From Nocardia sp. CY41 (GTDB taxonomy: Bacteria; Actinomycetota; Actinomycetes; Mycobacteriales; Mycobacteriaceae), in contig NZ_VUOS01000007.1 of NCBI RefSeq assembly GCF_009829325.1, forward strand, positions 186,001-250,000: a DNA stretch of 64,000 nucleotides. Direction: 5' to 3'. The notes beneath the pieces were generated by a model. That model searched no databases, was not told where the DNA came from, and was given only the letters and a program-made list of their open reading frames with translations. The translations under genes were made by a program, and so were the position numbers. Position 1 is the stretch's first letter. Every line of letters starts with the position of its first letter. Shown piece after piece: positions 16,320 to 26,200 of this stretch.

Positions 16320-17437
16320 CCGCGCTCGCGGATCTCATCAGGGTGCTCGACGGGGCCTACCCGCCCGCGCTGGCCGAGCCGTGGGACTCGGTCGGCCTGG
16401 TCTGCGGTGACCCGGCCGAGGAGCTGACCCGGGTGCTGTTCGCCGTCGACGCGACCGCCGCGGTCGTCGAGGAGGCGATCGACTGGCGCGCGCAGGCCCT
16501 GGTGGTGCACCACCCGCTGCTGCTGCGCGGTGTCGACACCGTCGCGGCGAGCACGCCGAAAGGCGCGCTGGTGCATCGGCTGATCCGTTCCGGTTGCGCG
16601 CTGTTCACCGCGCACACCAACGCCGACTCCGCCGCCCCAGGTGTCTCCGACGCACTCGCCGCCGCACTCGGACTGACGGTGACCGGCCCGCTGGACGCGA
16701 AACCCGAGTCGGCGGTGGACAGCTGGGTGATACAGGTGCCGCGCACGCACACCGACGCGGTGCTCGCCGCGCTCTTCGCCGCGGGCGCGGGCCGGCAAGT
16801 GAACCATTGCGACTGCGCGGTGCGAGTACCGGCCACAGCGCAGTTCCGCCCGATGACCGAAGGCTCGCCCGGGCAGGAGACCTTGGGCGAACTCCAGTAC
16901 GCCGAGGAGGAGCGGGTGGAGGTCGCCGCCCCCTCGTCGGCACGCTCCGCCGTGCTCGCCGCGCTGCGTGCCGCGCATCCCGGCGAGGACCCGGTCTATC
17001 ACATCGGTGAACGCGCTCAGCTGCCGTCGTCGCTTGGCCTCGGCAGGGTCGGCACCCTGCCGGAACCGGAATCGTTGCGCGCCTTCACCGATCGCGTGGC
17101 ACGCGCTCTTCCGTCCACCGCATGGGGTGTGCGCGCCGCCGGTGACCCGGACCGCGCCGTCTACACCGTCGCCGTCTGCGGCGGCGCGGGCGACTCCTAC
17201 CTCAGCCGCGCCACCGCGTTGGGCGTCGACGCCTACGTCACGTCCGATCTGCGCCACCATCCGGTCGACGAGCACCTGCGCAAGGGCGGTCCCGCGTTGG
17301 TCGACGCCGCGCACTGGGCCACCGAATTCCCTTGGTGCGCGCAGGCCGAAGCGGTTGTGCGCACCGCCCTGCCCGGCCTGGAAACCAGGGTGTCCACGTT
17401 GCGCACCGACCCGTGGACCGTGCGCGCCACCGGCTGA
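16316..17437 (+). CDS. Nif3-like dinuclear metal centre hexameric protein
   Basis: The 373-residue protein starts at ATG 16316 with an ATGA overlap. It shows Nif3/YqfO features: EPWDSVGLVCGD, metal-binding VVHHPLLLRG, TAHTNADSA, and the C-terminal metal site TSDLRHHPVDEH and DAAHWATE. A PII-like insert lies in the middle (residues 130-235, VIQVPRTHTDAVLAALFAAG). Nif3 proteins are conserved GTP cyclohydrolase I type 2-like proteins of uncertain function. The order cobC-like, Nif3, zinc-ribbon, RNase H is conserved with mycobacteria. Confidence 0.88.
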   Translation: MTALADLIRVLDGAYPPALAEPWDSVGLVCGDPAEELTRVLFAVDATAAVVEEAIDWRAQALVVHHPLLLRGVDTVAASTPKGALVHRLIRSGCALFTAHTNADSAAPGVSDALAAALGLTVTGPLDAKPESAVDSWVIQVPRTHTDAVLAALFAAGAGRQVNHCDCAVRVPATAQFRPMTEGSPGQETLGELQYAEEERVEVAAPSSARSAVLAALRAAHPGEDPVYHIGERAQLPSSLGLGRVGTLPEPESLRAFTDRVARALPSTAWGVRAAGDPDRAVYTVAVCGGAGDSYLSRATALGVDAYVTSDLRHHPVDEHLRKGGPALVDAAHWATEFPWCAQAEAVVRTALPGLETRVSTLRTDPWTVRATG

Positions 17438-17560
17438 GCGCCCGAAACCGTTGGCACGCCGAGGGACTGGTCACGGCGTGTCGGGGCGTGTCCGCGCCGG
17501 GCCGGGACAGGTTGGGCGGTTCGGGTGAATCGAGTAGTTCGTGCGGGGTACAACTACCGC

Positions 17561-18205
17561 ATGAACTTCCCGGTTGATTTCGGGCTCGTGCAGATCGGGC
17601 TGATCCTGCTGCTGGTCGTCGGTGTGGCGCTGATCGTCTCCGGTCTGATCGCCTGGCGCCGGGCGGGGATGCGGCCGCTGCTCGCGCGCGGGTCGGGCGG
17701 GCTCGCGCTGCTGCTGGTCGCGGCGGTGCTGCTGTGGGTCGCGACCTTGTTGCAGACGTACCTCGGACTGACCGGCGAGATCAAGGCGGCGCACGTGGTG
17801 GCCAAGCCGGTGGCGGGGCAGGAACACCAGATGGACGTCGACCTCGTCCTGTACGGCGACGACGACCACCCCGAGCAGCGCCGGACCTATCGGGTGGAAG
17901 GCGACATGTGGGTGCTGCAAGCCGGCATCGTGGAATTGGAGCCGTGGGTCAACGCCCTCGGCTTCCATTCCGGCTACCGGATCAGCCGCCTGTACGGCCA
18001 GCGCCTCGACGGGGTCGCGACCCAGCAGAATCAGATCTTCCTCAACGACGGCGACCGCGACTTCTTCGCCGACATGCGCGAGGGCCGCTGGTGGACCCAG
18101 CCGTTCGTGCGCTCCGCGTACGGGAACGCGGTGATCGCGGTGCCCGGCGAGTACGACGTCTACATCTCCCGCGACGCCATCAAGACTCGCACCGTCGGCG
18201 GCTGA
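17561..18205 (+). CDS. Hypothetical membrane protein with large exported domain
   Basis: A 214-residue reading starts at ATG 17561; a GTG at 17525 would add 12 residues. Two membrane helices occupy residues about 8-30 (QIGLILLLVVGVALIVSGLI) and 43-65 (GGLALLLVAAVLLWVATLL). The rest is a soluble beta-rich domain with WVLQAGIVELEPWVNALGFH and SGYRISRLYGQR. No family was recognised with confidence. It lies between Nif3 and zinc-ribbon genes on the same strand. Confidence 0.7.
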   Translation: MNFPVDFGLVQIGLILLLVVGVALIVSGLIAWRRAGMRPLLARGSGGLALLLVAAVLLWVATLLQTYLGLTGEIKAAHVVAKPVAGQEHQMDVDLVLYGDDDHPEQRRTYRVEGDMWVLQAGIVELEPWVNALGFHSGYRISRLYGQRLDGVATQQNQIFLNDGDRDFFADMREGRWWTQPFVRSAYGNAVIAVPGEYDVYISRDAIKTRTVGG

Positions 18206-18278
18206 CGCCGGTTCGCCGATCCGGCGGGGTACGGTGGAACCTTCGGTCCCGTCCACCCCGCCCAGGAGTTTGTCCGCG

Positions 18279-19016
18279 TTGAATGTCGAACCCCCGATCC
18301 AGGCCGAGCTGCTGCGGCTCGCCGCCGTCGACGCCGAGCTGACCCGGATCGCGCACCGCCGCACCGTGCTGCCCGAGCAGCAGGAGGTCGCACGGCTGGA
18401 AGCCGAGCGCAACGCGCACTCCGACGCCGCGGTGGCCGTGCAGATCGTGCTGGACGACCTCGACCGCGACATCCGCAAGCTGGAGGGCGAGGTCGAGGCG
18501 GTGCGCAAGCGCGAGGAGCGCGACCAGGCCATGCTCACCGCGGGAACAGTGAACGCCAAACAGCTTTCGGAGCTCCAGCACGAGCTGGGCAGTCTGGAGC
18601 GGCGCCGCTCCGTGCTGGAGGACGAGCTGCTCGAGGTGATGGAGCGGCGGGAGGCCTCCGCGGCCGACTACGAGCACGCGGGCGCGCGGTTGAGCAAGAC
18701 CGAGGACGAACTCGCCGCCGCCCGGCGGCAGCGCGACGAGGCGCTCGCGGATCTGGACGTGGCGCAGACGCGCTGCGAGACCGATCGCGTCGGCGTGGTG
18801 GCGAAGGTCCCCGGCGAACTGCTCGCCATCTACGACCGGCAGCGGCAGCAGCACGGTGCGGGCGCCGCGCTGTTGCAGGCTCGCCGCTGTGGCGCGTGCC
18901 GCATCGAACTCGATCGCGGCGAGATCGCGCGCATCGCCAAGACGGCCCCGGACGTGGTCGTGCGCTGCCCGGAGTGCGGCGCGATCCTGGTCCGGACCAA
19001 GGAATCGGGGCTGTGA
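18279..19016 (+). CDS. Coiled-coil protein with C4-type zinc ribbon
   Basis: The 245-residue protein most likely starts at TTG 18279, 10 bases after an AGGAG site; a frame extension to 18234 lacks support. Residues 25-190 form a long coiled coil (ELQHELGSLERRRSVLEDEL). The C-terminus has the zinc ribbon CGACRIELDR and RCPECGAILV. This is the Rv2229c-type family, thought to bind nucleic acid or act with the adjacent RNase H. The gene is 31 bases upstream of the RNase H/phosphatase gene. Confidence 0.85.
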   Translation: MNVEPPIQAELLRLAAVDAELTRIAHRRTVLPEQQEVARLEAERNAHSDAAVAVQIVLDDLDRDIRKLEGEVEAVRKREERDQAMLTAGTVNAKQLSELQHELGSLERRRSVLEDELLEVMERREASAADYEHAGARLSKTEDELAAARRQRDEALADLDVAQTRCETDRVGVVAKVPGELLAIYDRQRQQHGAGAALLQARRCGACRIELDRGEIARIAKTAPDVVVRCPECGAILVRTKESGL

Positions 19017-19047
19017 GTTCGCCGCGACCGGTTGCCGGGCACCCGCG

Positions 19048-20241
19048 ATGACAGTGCGCGAGGTGATCGTCGAAGCCGACGGTGGCTCGCGCGGCAATCC
19101 CGGCCCGGCCGGTTACGGAGCCGTGGTCTACGACGCCGACCACGCCCGGGTGCTCGCCGAGCGCCGGGAGTTCCTCGGCGTGGCCACCAACAACGTCGCC
19201 GAGTATCGCGGTTTGATCGCGGGGTTGGCGGCGGCGGCCGAACTGGGCGCCGAGTCGGTCGTGGTGCGGATGGATTCCAAGCTGGTCGTCGAGCAGATGT
19301 CCGGGCGCTGGAAGATCAAGCACGCGGCGTTGATTCCGCTCGCCGACCAGGCCCGCAGGCTCGCCGCCGGATTCACCCGGGTCAGCTACGGCTGGATTCC
19401 GCGCGCGGAGAACTCGCACGCCGACCGGCTGGCGAACGAGGCCATGGACGAGGGAAGCGGCGTCGCCGAGAACCGTGCGGCGGTCGCGGACGCGCGCACT
19501 GCCGAGGCCGCCGATCCGGCCCTCGCGGTCACCGAGCGCGAGCTGCCGAGCTGGATCGATGAAGTCAGGGACGTGCACGCCGAGCAGGCCGCCCCGGCGC
19601 AGCACGGCCCGGGCTGGACGCGGGCCACCGGTCGTCCCACCCGATTGCTGCTGCTTCGCCACGGCCAGACCGAATTGTCGGTGCAGCGGCGCTATTCAGG
19701 TCGCGGCAATCCGCCGCTCACCCCGCTCGGGCGGGAACAGGCCGCCCGCGCCGCGAAAATGCTCGCCGCCAAAGGCGGTATCGCCGCGGTGGTCAGCTCG
19801 CCGCTCGGCCGGGCCCGGGAGACCGCCGAGGCGGCTGCCGCCGCGCTCGAGGTACCGGTGGAGATTCACGACGGGTTGATCGAGACCGACTTCGGCGCGT
19901 GGGAGGGCCTGACCTTCGCCGAGGCCGCGCAACGCGATCCCGGCCTGCACGCCCGCTGGATCGGTGATCCCACGGTCGCCGCGCCCGGCGGGGAGAGCTT
20001 CGAGCAGGTCCGCGCGCGGGTGGCTTCGGCTCTGCGCGAACTCGTCGAGCGGTATTCCGGCGCCAATGTGGTGGTGGTCAGTCATGTGACCCCGATCAAG
20101 ACGTTGCTGCGGCTGGCCCTCGATACCGGCCCCTCGCTGTTGTACCGGTTGCATCTGGATCTGGCGTCGCTATCGATAGCGGAGTTCTATCCCGACGGCG
20201 GGTCTTCGGTGCGGTTGGTGAACGATACGTCCTACCTCTGA
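19048..20241 (+). CDS. Bifunctional RNase H / acid phosphatase (CobC-like)
   Basis: The 397-residue protein starts at ATG 19048. Residues 1-135 are a type I RNase H domain: EADGGSRGNPGPAGYG, TNNVAEYRGL with catalytic Glu, MDSKLVVEQMSGRWK with Asp, and ENSHADRLAN with Asp. Residues 200-397 are a histidine phosphatase domain: LLLRHGQTELS with catalytic His, SSPLGRARETAEA, and VVVSHVTPIK. The mycobacterial homologue Rv2228c removes RNA from hybrids and has alpha-ribazole phosphatase-like activity. The fusion is conserved in mycobacteria and relatives and links to the cobalamin genes nearby. Confidence 0.92.
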   Translation: MTVREVIVEADGGSRGNPGPAGYGAVVYDADHARVLAERREFLGVATNNVAEYRGLIAGLAAAAELGAESVVVRMDSKLVVEQMSGRWKIKHAALIPLADQARRLAAGFTRVSYGWIPRAENSHADRLANEAMDEGSGVAENRAAVADARTAEAADPALAVTERELPSWIDEVRDVHAEQAAPAQHGPGWTRATGRPTRLLLLRHGQTELSVQRRYSGRGNPPLTPLGREQAARAAKMLAAKGGIAAVVSSPLGRARETAEAAAAALEVPVEIHDGLIETDFGAWEGLTFAEAAQRDPGLHARWIGDPTVAAPGGESFEQVRARVASALRELVERYSGANVVVVSHVTPIKTLLRLALDTGPSLLYRLHLDLASLSIAEFYPDGGSSVRLVNDTSYL

Positions 20242-20553
20242 GGCCGCCGCCGCACCGGAATCGAGGGCGAATGCGGTGCGCGGAGGGCGAATTATGCCCC
20301 ATTGCAACACATTTGCGTTTCACAATCGCGGGATGCGGTGAATCTCACTTCAACTCTGCCTTGCGCGCCGAGTAGCGGTAGGCTTCCCGTCGGTCAGGCA
20401 CAGGCGTCCCAGGGCCTGCTTGGTCGGGGTCGACGCAGTGGCCTCGGTCGATGCTGCTCGTGGGATGGTTTCGCGCGGGCAGTGTGGCCCGTGGGCCGCG
20501 TCGCGGCAGAAAACACCTGTGCCGTCGAGTGGTTCGATGAGAGTGCAGGTTCG
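20242..20553 (+). promoter_or_regulatory. Leader region of the NRPS locus with a 6-codon mini-ORF
   Basis: No protein gene is supported here. Near its end the 11-mer ggttcgatgag occurs twice, at 20531-20541 and 20548-20558. The first copy opens a mini-ORF (ATG 20537, MRVQVR) whose TGA overlaps the ATG 20554 of the monooxygenase gene as ATGA. That would couple translation of the big gene to the mini-ORF. The rest contains no strong hairpin. Confidence 0.35.
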
Positions 20554-23025
20554 ATGAGCAGTCCGATCAAGGTTGTCGTTCTCGGGGCGGGGATCGGAGG
20601 ACTCACCACCGCGGCCGCCTTGCGGCATGCGGGTTTCGGCGTCGAACTATATGAAGCCGGTCCGGAACTGCGGGCGCAGGGCTTCGGACTTTCCGTGCAG
20701 GCCAATGGCATCAACGCGCTGCGCACCCTCGGCCTCGGGCTCGACGAGCAACTGCTCGAGCGCGGCGGCCGGGTCGAAACCTTCCGCTTCTGCAACCCCG
20801 ACGGCAGCCCGATCCGGGTGCTCCCGGTGCATCGGCTCGACGCCCAGCTCGGCGCGCCCGCCGTGGCGCTGCACCGCACGGACCTGCACGACGTGCTGCT
20901 CAGCGCGATCGGCGACACGCCGACTTTCACCGGCGCACAAGCCACCCGCTTCACCGACGACGGCGAACACGTGCGCGTCGAGTTCGCCGACGGCCGGGTC
21001 GCCGAGGGTGACCTGCTCGTCGGCGCCGACGGCATCCACTCGGTGGTGCGCGCCCAATTGCACGGCCGCGCCGAGCCGCGCCCCGGCAATTTCGTGTGCT
21101 GGCTGGCCTGCATCCCGTTCGAGCACCGCAACGTCGCCCGCGGCCTGTCGGCCCATTTCTGGGGCACCGGAATGCGTTTCGGCATCCACGACATCGGCCA
21201 CGGCCGGGTCTACTGGTGGGGCACCAAGACGTTGCCCGCCGACGAGGCCTCGAACTGGCAGGGCGGCAAGGAAGACCTGCTGCGCCTGTACGCCGGATGG
21301 GCGCCGGAGGTGCGAGCCTGCATCGAGCAGACCGACGAATCGGCGATCCTGGCCGTGCCCGCGCAGGATCGCCCGCCGCTGGCACAGTGGGGCCGCGGCC
21401 GGGTGACGCTGCTCGGCGACGCGGCGCACCCGATGCTGCCCAGCCTCGGCCAGGGCGCGAACGCCGCCATCGAGGACGCCGTCGTGCTGGCCGGTGCGCT
21501 GCGCAACGCCCTGGATCCCGTTGCGGGGCTGCGCCGTTACGAGAAGCTGCGCGCCGACCGCACCGCCATGTTCGTCAACGGGTCGGCCTCGCTGGCCAAG
21601 ATCGAGCAGACCACCGATCCGCGCCTGGTGCGGGTGCGCGACAACTATTTCCGGCACGCGCCCACCGAATTCTTCCTGCGGGAACTCGGCAAGCCGATGT
21701 CCTTCCCGGCGCCGGACGGGCCGACCGCGCGCCTGCCGCGTCCGCTCTCGCCGGTCGAGCGCTGGCACTGGATCGCCGATCAGCTCGCGCCGCTGCACAT
21801 CCTGTCGCGCGTGCGGATCCGCGGGCGCGTCGAGGCGGAGCAGATCCGCGCGGGCCTGGACGAGGTGCAGCGCCGACATCCGCTCCTGCGGGTCGCCGTC
21901 GCCGCCGAACCGGACGGCACCGCACCGCGTTTCGTGCCGGTGCAGGCGCCGATCCCGCTGCGGGTGATCGAGTCCGAGGACAGCACCGACTGGCTGGCCG
22001 AGGCCGACGAGGTGGAGCTGCGCGAACCGTTCGACTGGCGCACCGGCCCGCTGGCCAGGGCGGTGCTGATCAAGGAGACCGACGGCACCAATGAGCTGAT
22101 CGTCACGCTGCACTACGCCGTCGCCGACGGTGAGAGCGCGTTGTCGGTGGCCGAGCAGGTGCTCCAGGTGGCCGCCGGGGAAGGGGGCGATTTCGCGCCC
22201 GCGCCGGTGCGGCCCGGTCCGGAGGAACTGTTCCCGCCGCGCTTCCGAGGTGCGGGCGGTGCGCTGCGCACCGCGGGATCGTTCCTGCGCGACCAGAAGT
22301 CGCAGCTGCGCAAGCCCCGCAGGCTGGAGCCGACCACGCTCGCGCCGCCCGCGCAGCGGCGCAGCCGGGTGGTGCACCGCAGCCTCGACGGCGACCAGCT
22401 CGAGGCGCTCACCGCGGGATGCGACCGCCACGGCGTCGGTCTGCAGGCCGCGCTTTCGGCCGCGCTGCTGATCGCGGCGGCCAGGGAGGCCGGCACCGAG
22501 AAGGCGACCTGGTACACCGTCGGCAGCTCGGTCAACTTCCGCGACCATCTCGACGGCGCCGCCGGTGACACCGAGGTCGGCACCTATCAGGGCATGATCG
22601 CCACCCCGGCGAAGTACGCGCCGTGGGCCTCGCTGTGGGAGATCGCCGCGGAGATCGAGCGCGAATACGGCGCGCGGATGCAGCGACGTGATCACTTGTC
22701 CGCGCTGAACCTGTTGAAGGTGGCCGCGCCGAAGTCGGTGGCCGCCAGCGCGTCCACGGTGAAGCTGATGGACACCCGCGGCCCGGGTCATCTCTGCATG
22801 ACCTACCTGGGCAGCTACCCCTTCCCGGACAAGATCGGCGCCTGGCAGCTGGAAGGCGCGCAGTTCGTCTCCGGCATGTCCGTCAGCGGCTTCATCATGG
22901 CCACCGCCAACGCGACGCACAACGAGTTGTCGCTCAACATCGGCTACGTCGAGCCCGCGGTCTCGCGCGAACGAGCCGATCGGCTCGCCGACGAAAGCGT
23001 GCTCGCGCTGCTGTCGGCCTGCTGA
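20554..23025 (+). CDS. FAD-dependent monooxygenase fused to a condensation/PapA-like domain
   Basis: The 823-residue protein starts at ATG 20554. Residues 1-385 are a group A flavin monooxygenase: VVLGAGIGGLTTAAAL (FAD), LLVGADGIHSVVR (DG motif), and LLGDAAHPMLPSLGQGANA (GD motif). Residues 395-823 resemble a condensation or PapA-type acyltransferase (RRHPLLRVAVAAEPDG), but the HHxxxDG motif reads HYAVADG (base 22111), with Tyr at the usual catalytic His. It lies 177 bases before the NRPS on the same strand. It may hydroxylate a substrate or product and hand off or bind an acyl/peptidyl group; the exact reaction is not predictable. Confidence 0.75.
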   Translation: MSSPIKVVVLGAGIGGLTTAAALRHAGFGVELYEAGPELRAQGFGLSVQANGINALRTLGLGLDEQLLERGGRVETFRFCNPDGSPIRVLPVHRLDAQLGAPAVALHRTDLHDVLLSAIGDTPTFTGAQATRFTDDGEHVRVEFADGRVAEGDLLVGADGIHSVVRAQLHGRAEPRPGNFVCWLACIPFEHRNVARGLSAHFWGTGMRFGIHDIGHGRVYWWGTKTLPADEASNWQGGKEDLLRLYAGWAPEVRACIEQTDESAILAVPAQDRPPLAQWGRGRVTLLGDAAHPMLPSLGQGANAAIEDAVVLAGALRNALDPVAGLRRYEKLRADRTAMFVNGSASLAKIEQTTDPRLVRVRDNYFRHAPTEFFLRELGKPMSFPAPDGPTARLPRPLSPVERWHWIADQLAPLHILSRVRIRGRVEAEQIRAGLDEVQRRHPLLRVAVAAEPDGTAPRFVPVQAPIPLRVIESEDSTDWLAEADEVELREPFDWRTGPLARAVLIKETDGTNELIVTLHYAVADGESALSVAEQVLQVAAGEGGDFAPAPVRPGPEELFPPRFRGAGGALRTAGSFLRDQKSQLRKPRRLEPTTLAPPAQRRSRVVHRSLDGDQLEALTAGCDRHGVGLQAALSAALLIAAAREAGTEKATWYTVGSSVNFRDHLDGAAGDTEVGTYQGMIATPAKYAPWASLWEIAAEIEREYGARMQRRDHLSALNLLKVAAPKSVAASASTVKLMDTRGPGHLCMTYLGSYPFPDKIGAWQLEGAQFVSGMSVSGFIMATANATHNELSLNIGYVEPAVSRERADRLADESVLALLSAC

Positions 23026-23061
23026 CCAGCCCGCATACACCGCGATACAACAGCAGAGTCG

Positions 23062-23084
23062 CGGCATCGGCAGAGCCGATGCCG
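23062..23084 (+). terminator. Strong hairpin between monooxygenase-C gene and NRPS gene
   Basis: Arms cggcatcggc (23062-23071) and gccgatgccg (23075-23084) pair perfectly with a 3-base loop, 37 bases after the monooxygenase stop. No T-run follows. It could attenuate read-through or stabilise the upstream mRNA, so the NRPS may also have its own promoter in 23085-23190. Confidence 0.55.
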
Positions 23085-23202
23085 TGATTCGCGATATCGA
23101 TAACTGGATAAGTGTGGTAGCAGCTTTGCGTGTCAGCGATCAGGGTGGGGTTGGGTAGATCCGCGCACGGCCGGTGCCGCGACTGTCGCGATAGGAGTGA
23201 CT

Positions 23203-26200
23203 GTGACATTCGAACCGAGTGCTACTTCCGAGAGACCCCCCGAAGCCTGGCCGGTCAGCGCGTACCAGCGCGATGTGCTGTCGGTCGCCTACCGGTATGC
23301 CCCGGCGCCGGTCACCCGAAACGCCTACTGCGCGTTCCTGGACGAGCCTTTCGACATGGCCCGGTTGCGGGCGGTGGTGCGCCGGGCACTGCTCGCCGAT
23401 GACGCGCTGCGCCTGCGTTTCGAGTTCTCCGAAGGCCGTTTCTGGCAGTGGGTTTCCGACGAACTACCCGAGGTCGAGCTGGTCGATCTCAGCTGGGCGT
23501 CGGATCCCGCCGCGGCCCGCCGTGACTGGGTGAACCGGGCCAACGTGACGCCGTCCCCGCCGCGGCAGCCGTTCCGGATCGCCGCGCTGGTCGACGGGCC
23601 CGACCATTTCCATCTCTACGTGGCGATGCACCACGCCATGATCGACGGCTGGGGCGTGAACGCGCTGTGGAGCGCCCTGGTGGACAACTACAGCCGCACG
23701 GATCTGTCGCTCGAGGAACTCGCCGAGCCGGATCCGGTGACCGAGCAGACCGACCGCGGCGCCGCGACCTACCGCAAGATCGCCGCCGAGCACGAGGAGT
23801 ACCTGTCCTCCGCACAGTGGGTGGCCGATCGCGACGCGCTGGTGCGCCGCTTCGAAGGCGTGGTCCCCGCCCTGTTCTCCGGCCGTGCGAGCACGCCCGA
23901 CGTCGATCGGGGACGGCAGCGCGTGGTCGTGGAGCCCGCGTTCCTCGACCGCATCCGAGCCACCGGCTTCTCCGTCTTCGCGTTCACCGTTTCGGCGCTG
24001 GCCGCCTACCTGACCACCATCCACCGCTCCGAGGAGGTGGTGATCGGGGTCCCGATGCTCAACCGGCACAGCCCGGAGACCTTCCGCACCTCCGGGCACC
24101 GCACGAACGTGGTGCCCCTGCGCATCCGCGTCGACCCGGCCCGACCGCTGTCGGCGGTCGCCACCGAGGTGGCCGGGCAGATCCGGGAACTCAAGCGCTA
24201 CGAGCGTTTTCCCTACGGTGATCTGGCTCGCGCGCTCAGCAGCGACCCGACGGCGCCGCCGCTGTTCGATGTGGCGTACTCCTACATCAAGATGCCGCCG
24301 TCGGATCACCTCGACAAGATCCTCGGCACCCTGGACATCGTCAATCCGGGCACGGTGCTCGAGGCGCTGAACATTCTCGGCGTCGAGCACGCGCGGGACG
24401 GCTCGCTGAACCTTCAGCTCTACTACGACCGGGACGTGTTCGACGAGAACTTCCCCTTGGAGTCGGTCGTGCGCGGCATCGGCGCCCTGCTGGTGGCGGC
24501 GCTGGACCGGCCCGAGGAGCCGATCTCGGCGCTGCCGCTGATGCCCGCGCGCGAGCGGGCGGCCATCGCCGCGTTCGAATCCGGTCCGCGCGAGGAATTC
24601 CCGTACACCACTCTCGACCGGCTGGTCGCCGAGGTGGCCGCCCGGCATCCGGAACGCATCGCGATCGAACCGGTCGCCGGGTCGGGGGAAAACCCGCTGC
24701 GGTACGCCGAATTGTCCGCGCTGGCCGACGGATTCGCCGCCCGGCTGCGCGCGCTCGGCGCGACCGGCAACGAATGCGTGCCGGTGGTGCTCACCCGCTC
24801 GACCGAGATGCTCGTCGCGATCTTCGGTGTATTGCGGGCCGGTTGCGCGTACGTGCCGCTCGACCCGGACTTCCCGGCCGCGCGCATCGAGACCGTGCTC
24901 GCCGATTGCGGGGCGCGATTCGTCGTGGCAGGGGAGCGGCATCGGGCGGTCTTCTACGAGCTGGGCGTCACCAGGATCGCGCCGGCCGACATCGTCCCGG
25001 GGCGCGGCATCGAGAATGTCTCGCACCCAGCCGATCTCAGCTACATCATCTACACCTCGGGTTCCACGGGCGTGCCCAAGGGCGTGATGATCGAGCATCG
25101 GTCGGTGGTGAACCGCCTGACCTGGATGCAGCGGCGCTACCCTCTGCACGAGGCGGACGTCATCCTGCAGAAGACGCCCGTCACGTTCGACGTGTCGGTG
25201 TGGGAACTGTTCTGGTGGGCGATCACGGGCGCCCGGGTCGCGCTGCTGGAACCGGGCGGGGAGCGCGATCCGCGCCGCATCGCCGAGGCGATTGCCGCGC
25301 ACGGGGTGACGGTGCTGCACTTCGTGCCCTCCATGCTGGCGGCGTTCGTCGACGAGCTGGCGGCCGATCCGGCGGCGGTCGCGCGGATCGGCAGCGTGCG
25401 CCGGGTGATCTGCAGCGGCGAGGCGCTACCGCCGGCGCTGGTGCGCCGGTTCCACGCGGTCTTCGCCGCGGCCGGGGCGACAGCGCCGCAACTGGTGAAC
25501 CTCTACGGCCCGACCGAGGCCACCGTCGACGTCTCCTACTTCGACTGCCCCGCCGACGAACCGCTCGACGTGGTGCCGATCGGCCGCCCCATCGACAACA
25601 TCGACCTGCTCGTGCTCGACCACATCGGACGCCGGGTGCCGGTCGGCGTGCCGGGGGAGCTGAACATCGCGGGCGTCGGCGTGGCCCGTGGCTATCGCGG
25701 CAGGCCGGAGCTGACCGCGGCGGCGTTCGTCGACGATCGCGGGGTGCCGGGACGCCGCCGGTACCGCACCGGCGACCTGGCACGGTGGCTGCCGGACGGC
25801 AACCTCGAGTACCTGGGCCGCTTCGACGACCAGGTGAAGATCCGCGGCAACCGGATCACCCTCGGCGAGGTGCAGAACGCCATGCTCGGCTGCGCCGGGG
25901 TGCGCGCGGCGGCCGTGGTGGACGAGGTCTCGGAGGCACACGGCGTGCAACTGGTCGGCTACTTCGTCGGAGAGGACGTCTCCGGCGAGCGGATCGCCGA
26001 GCAGCTCGCGGCCCGGCTGCCCCGCTACATGGTGCCCTCCCGATTGATCCGGGTCGACCGCATTCCGCTGACCCGCAACGGGAAGCTGGACCGGCGCGCG
26101 CTCGCCGAACATCTCGTGCTCGGCCACGGCGCCGAGCCGGTCGTCGGCCGCGAGCCGCGCACCGCTGTCGAAGCCGGGCTCGCGCAGGTCTGGCAAACCG

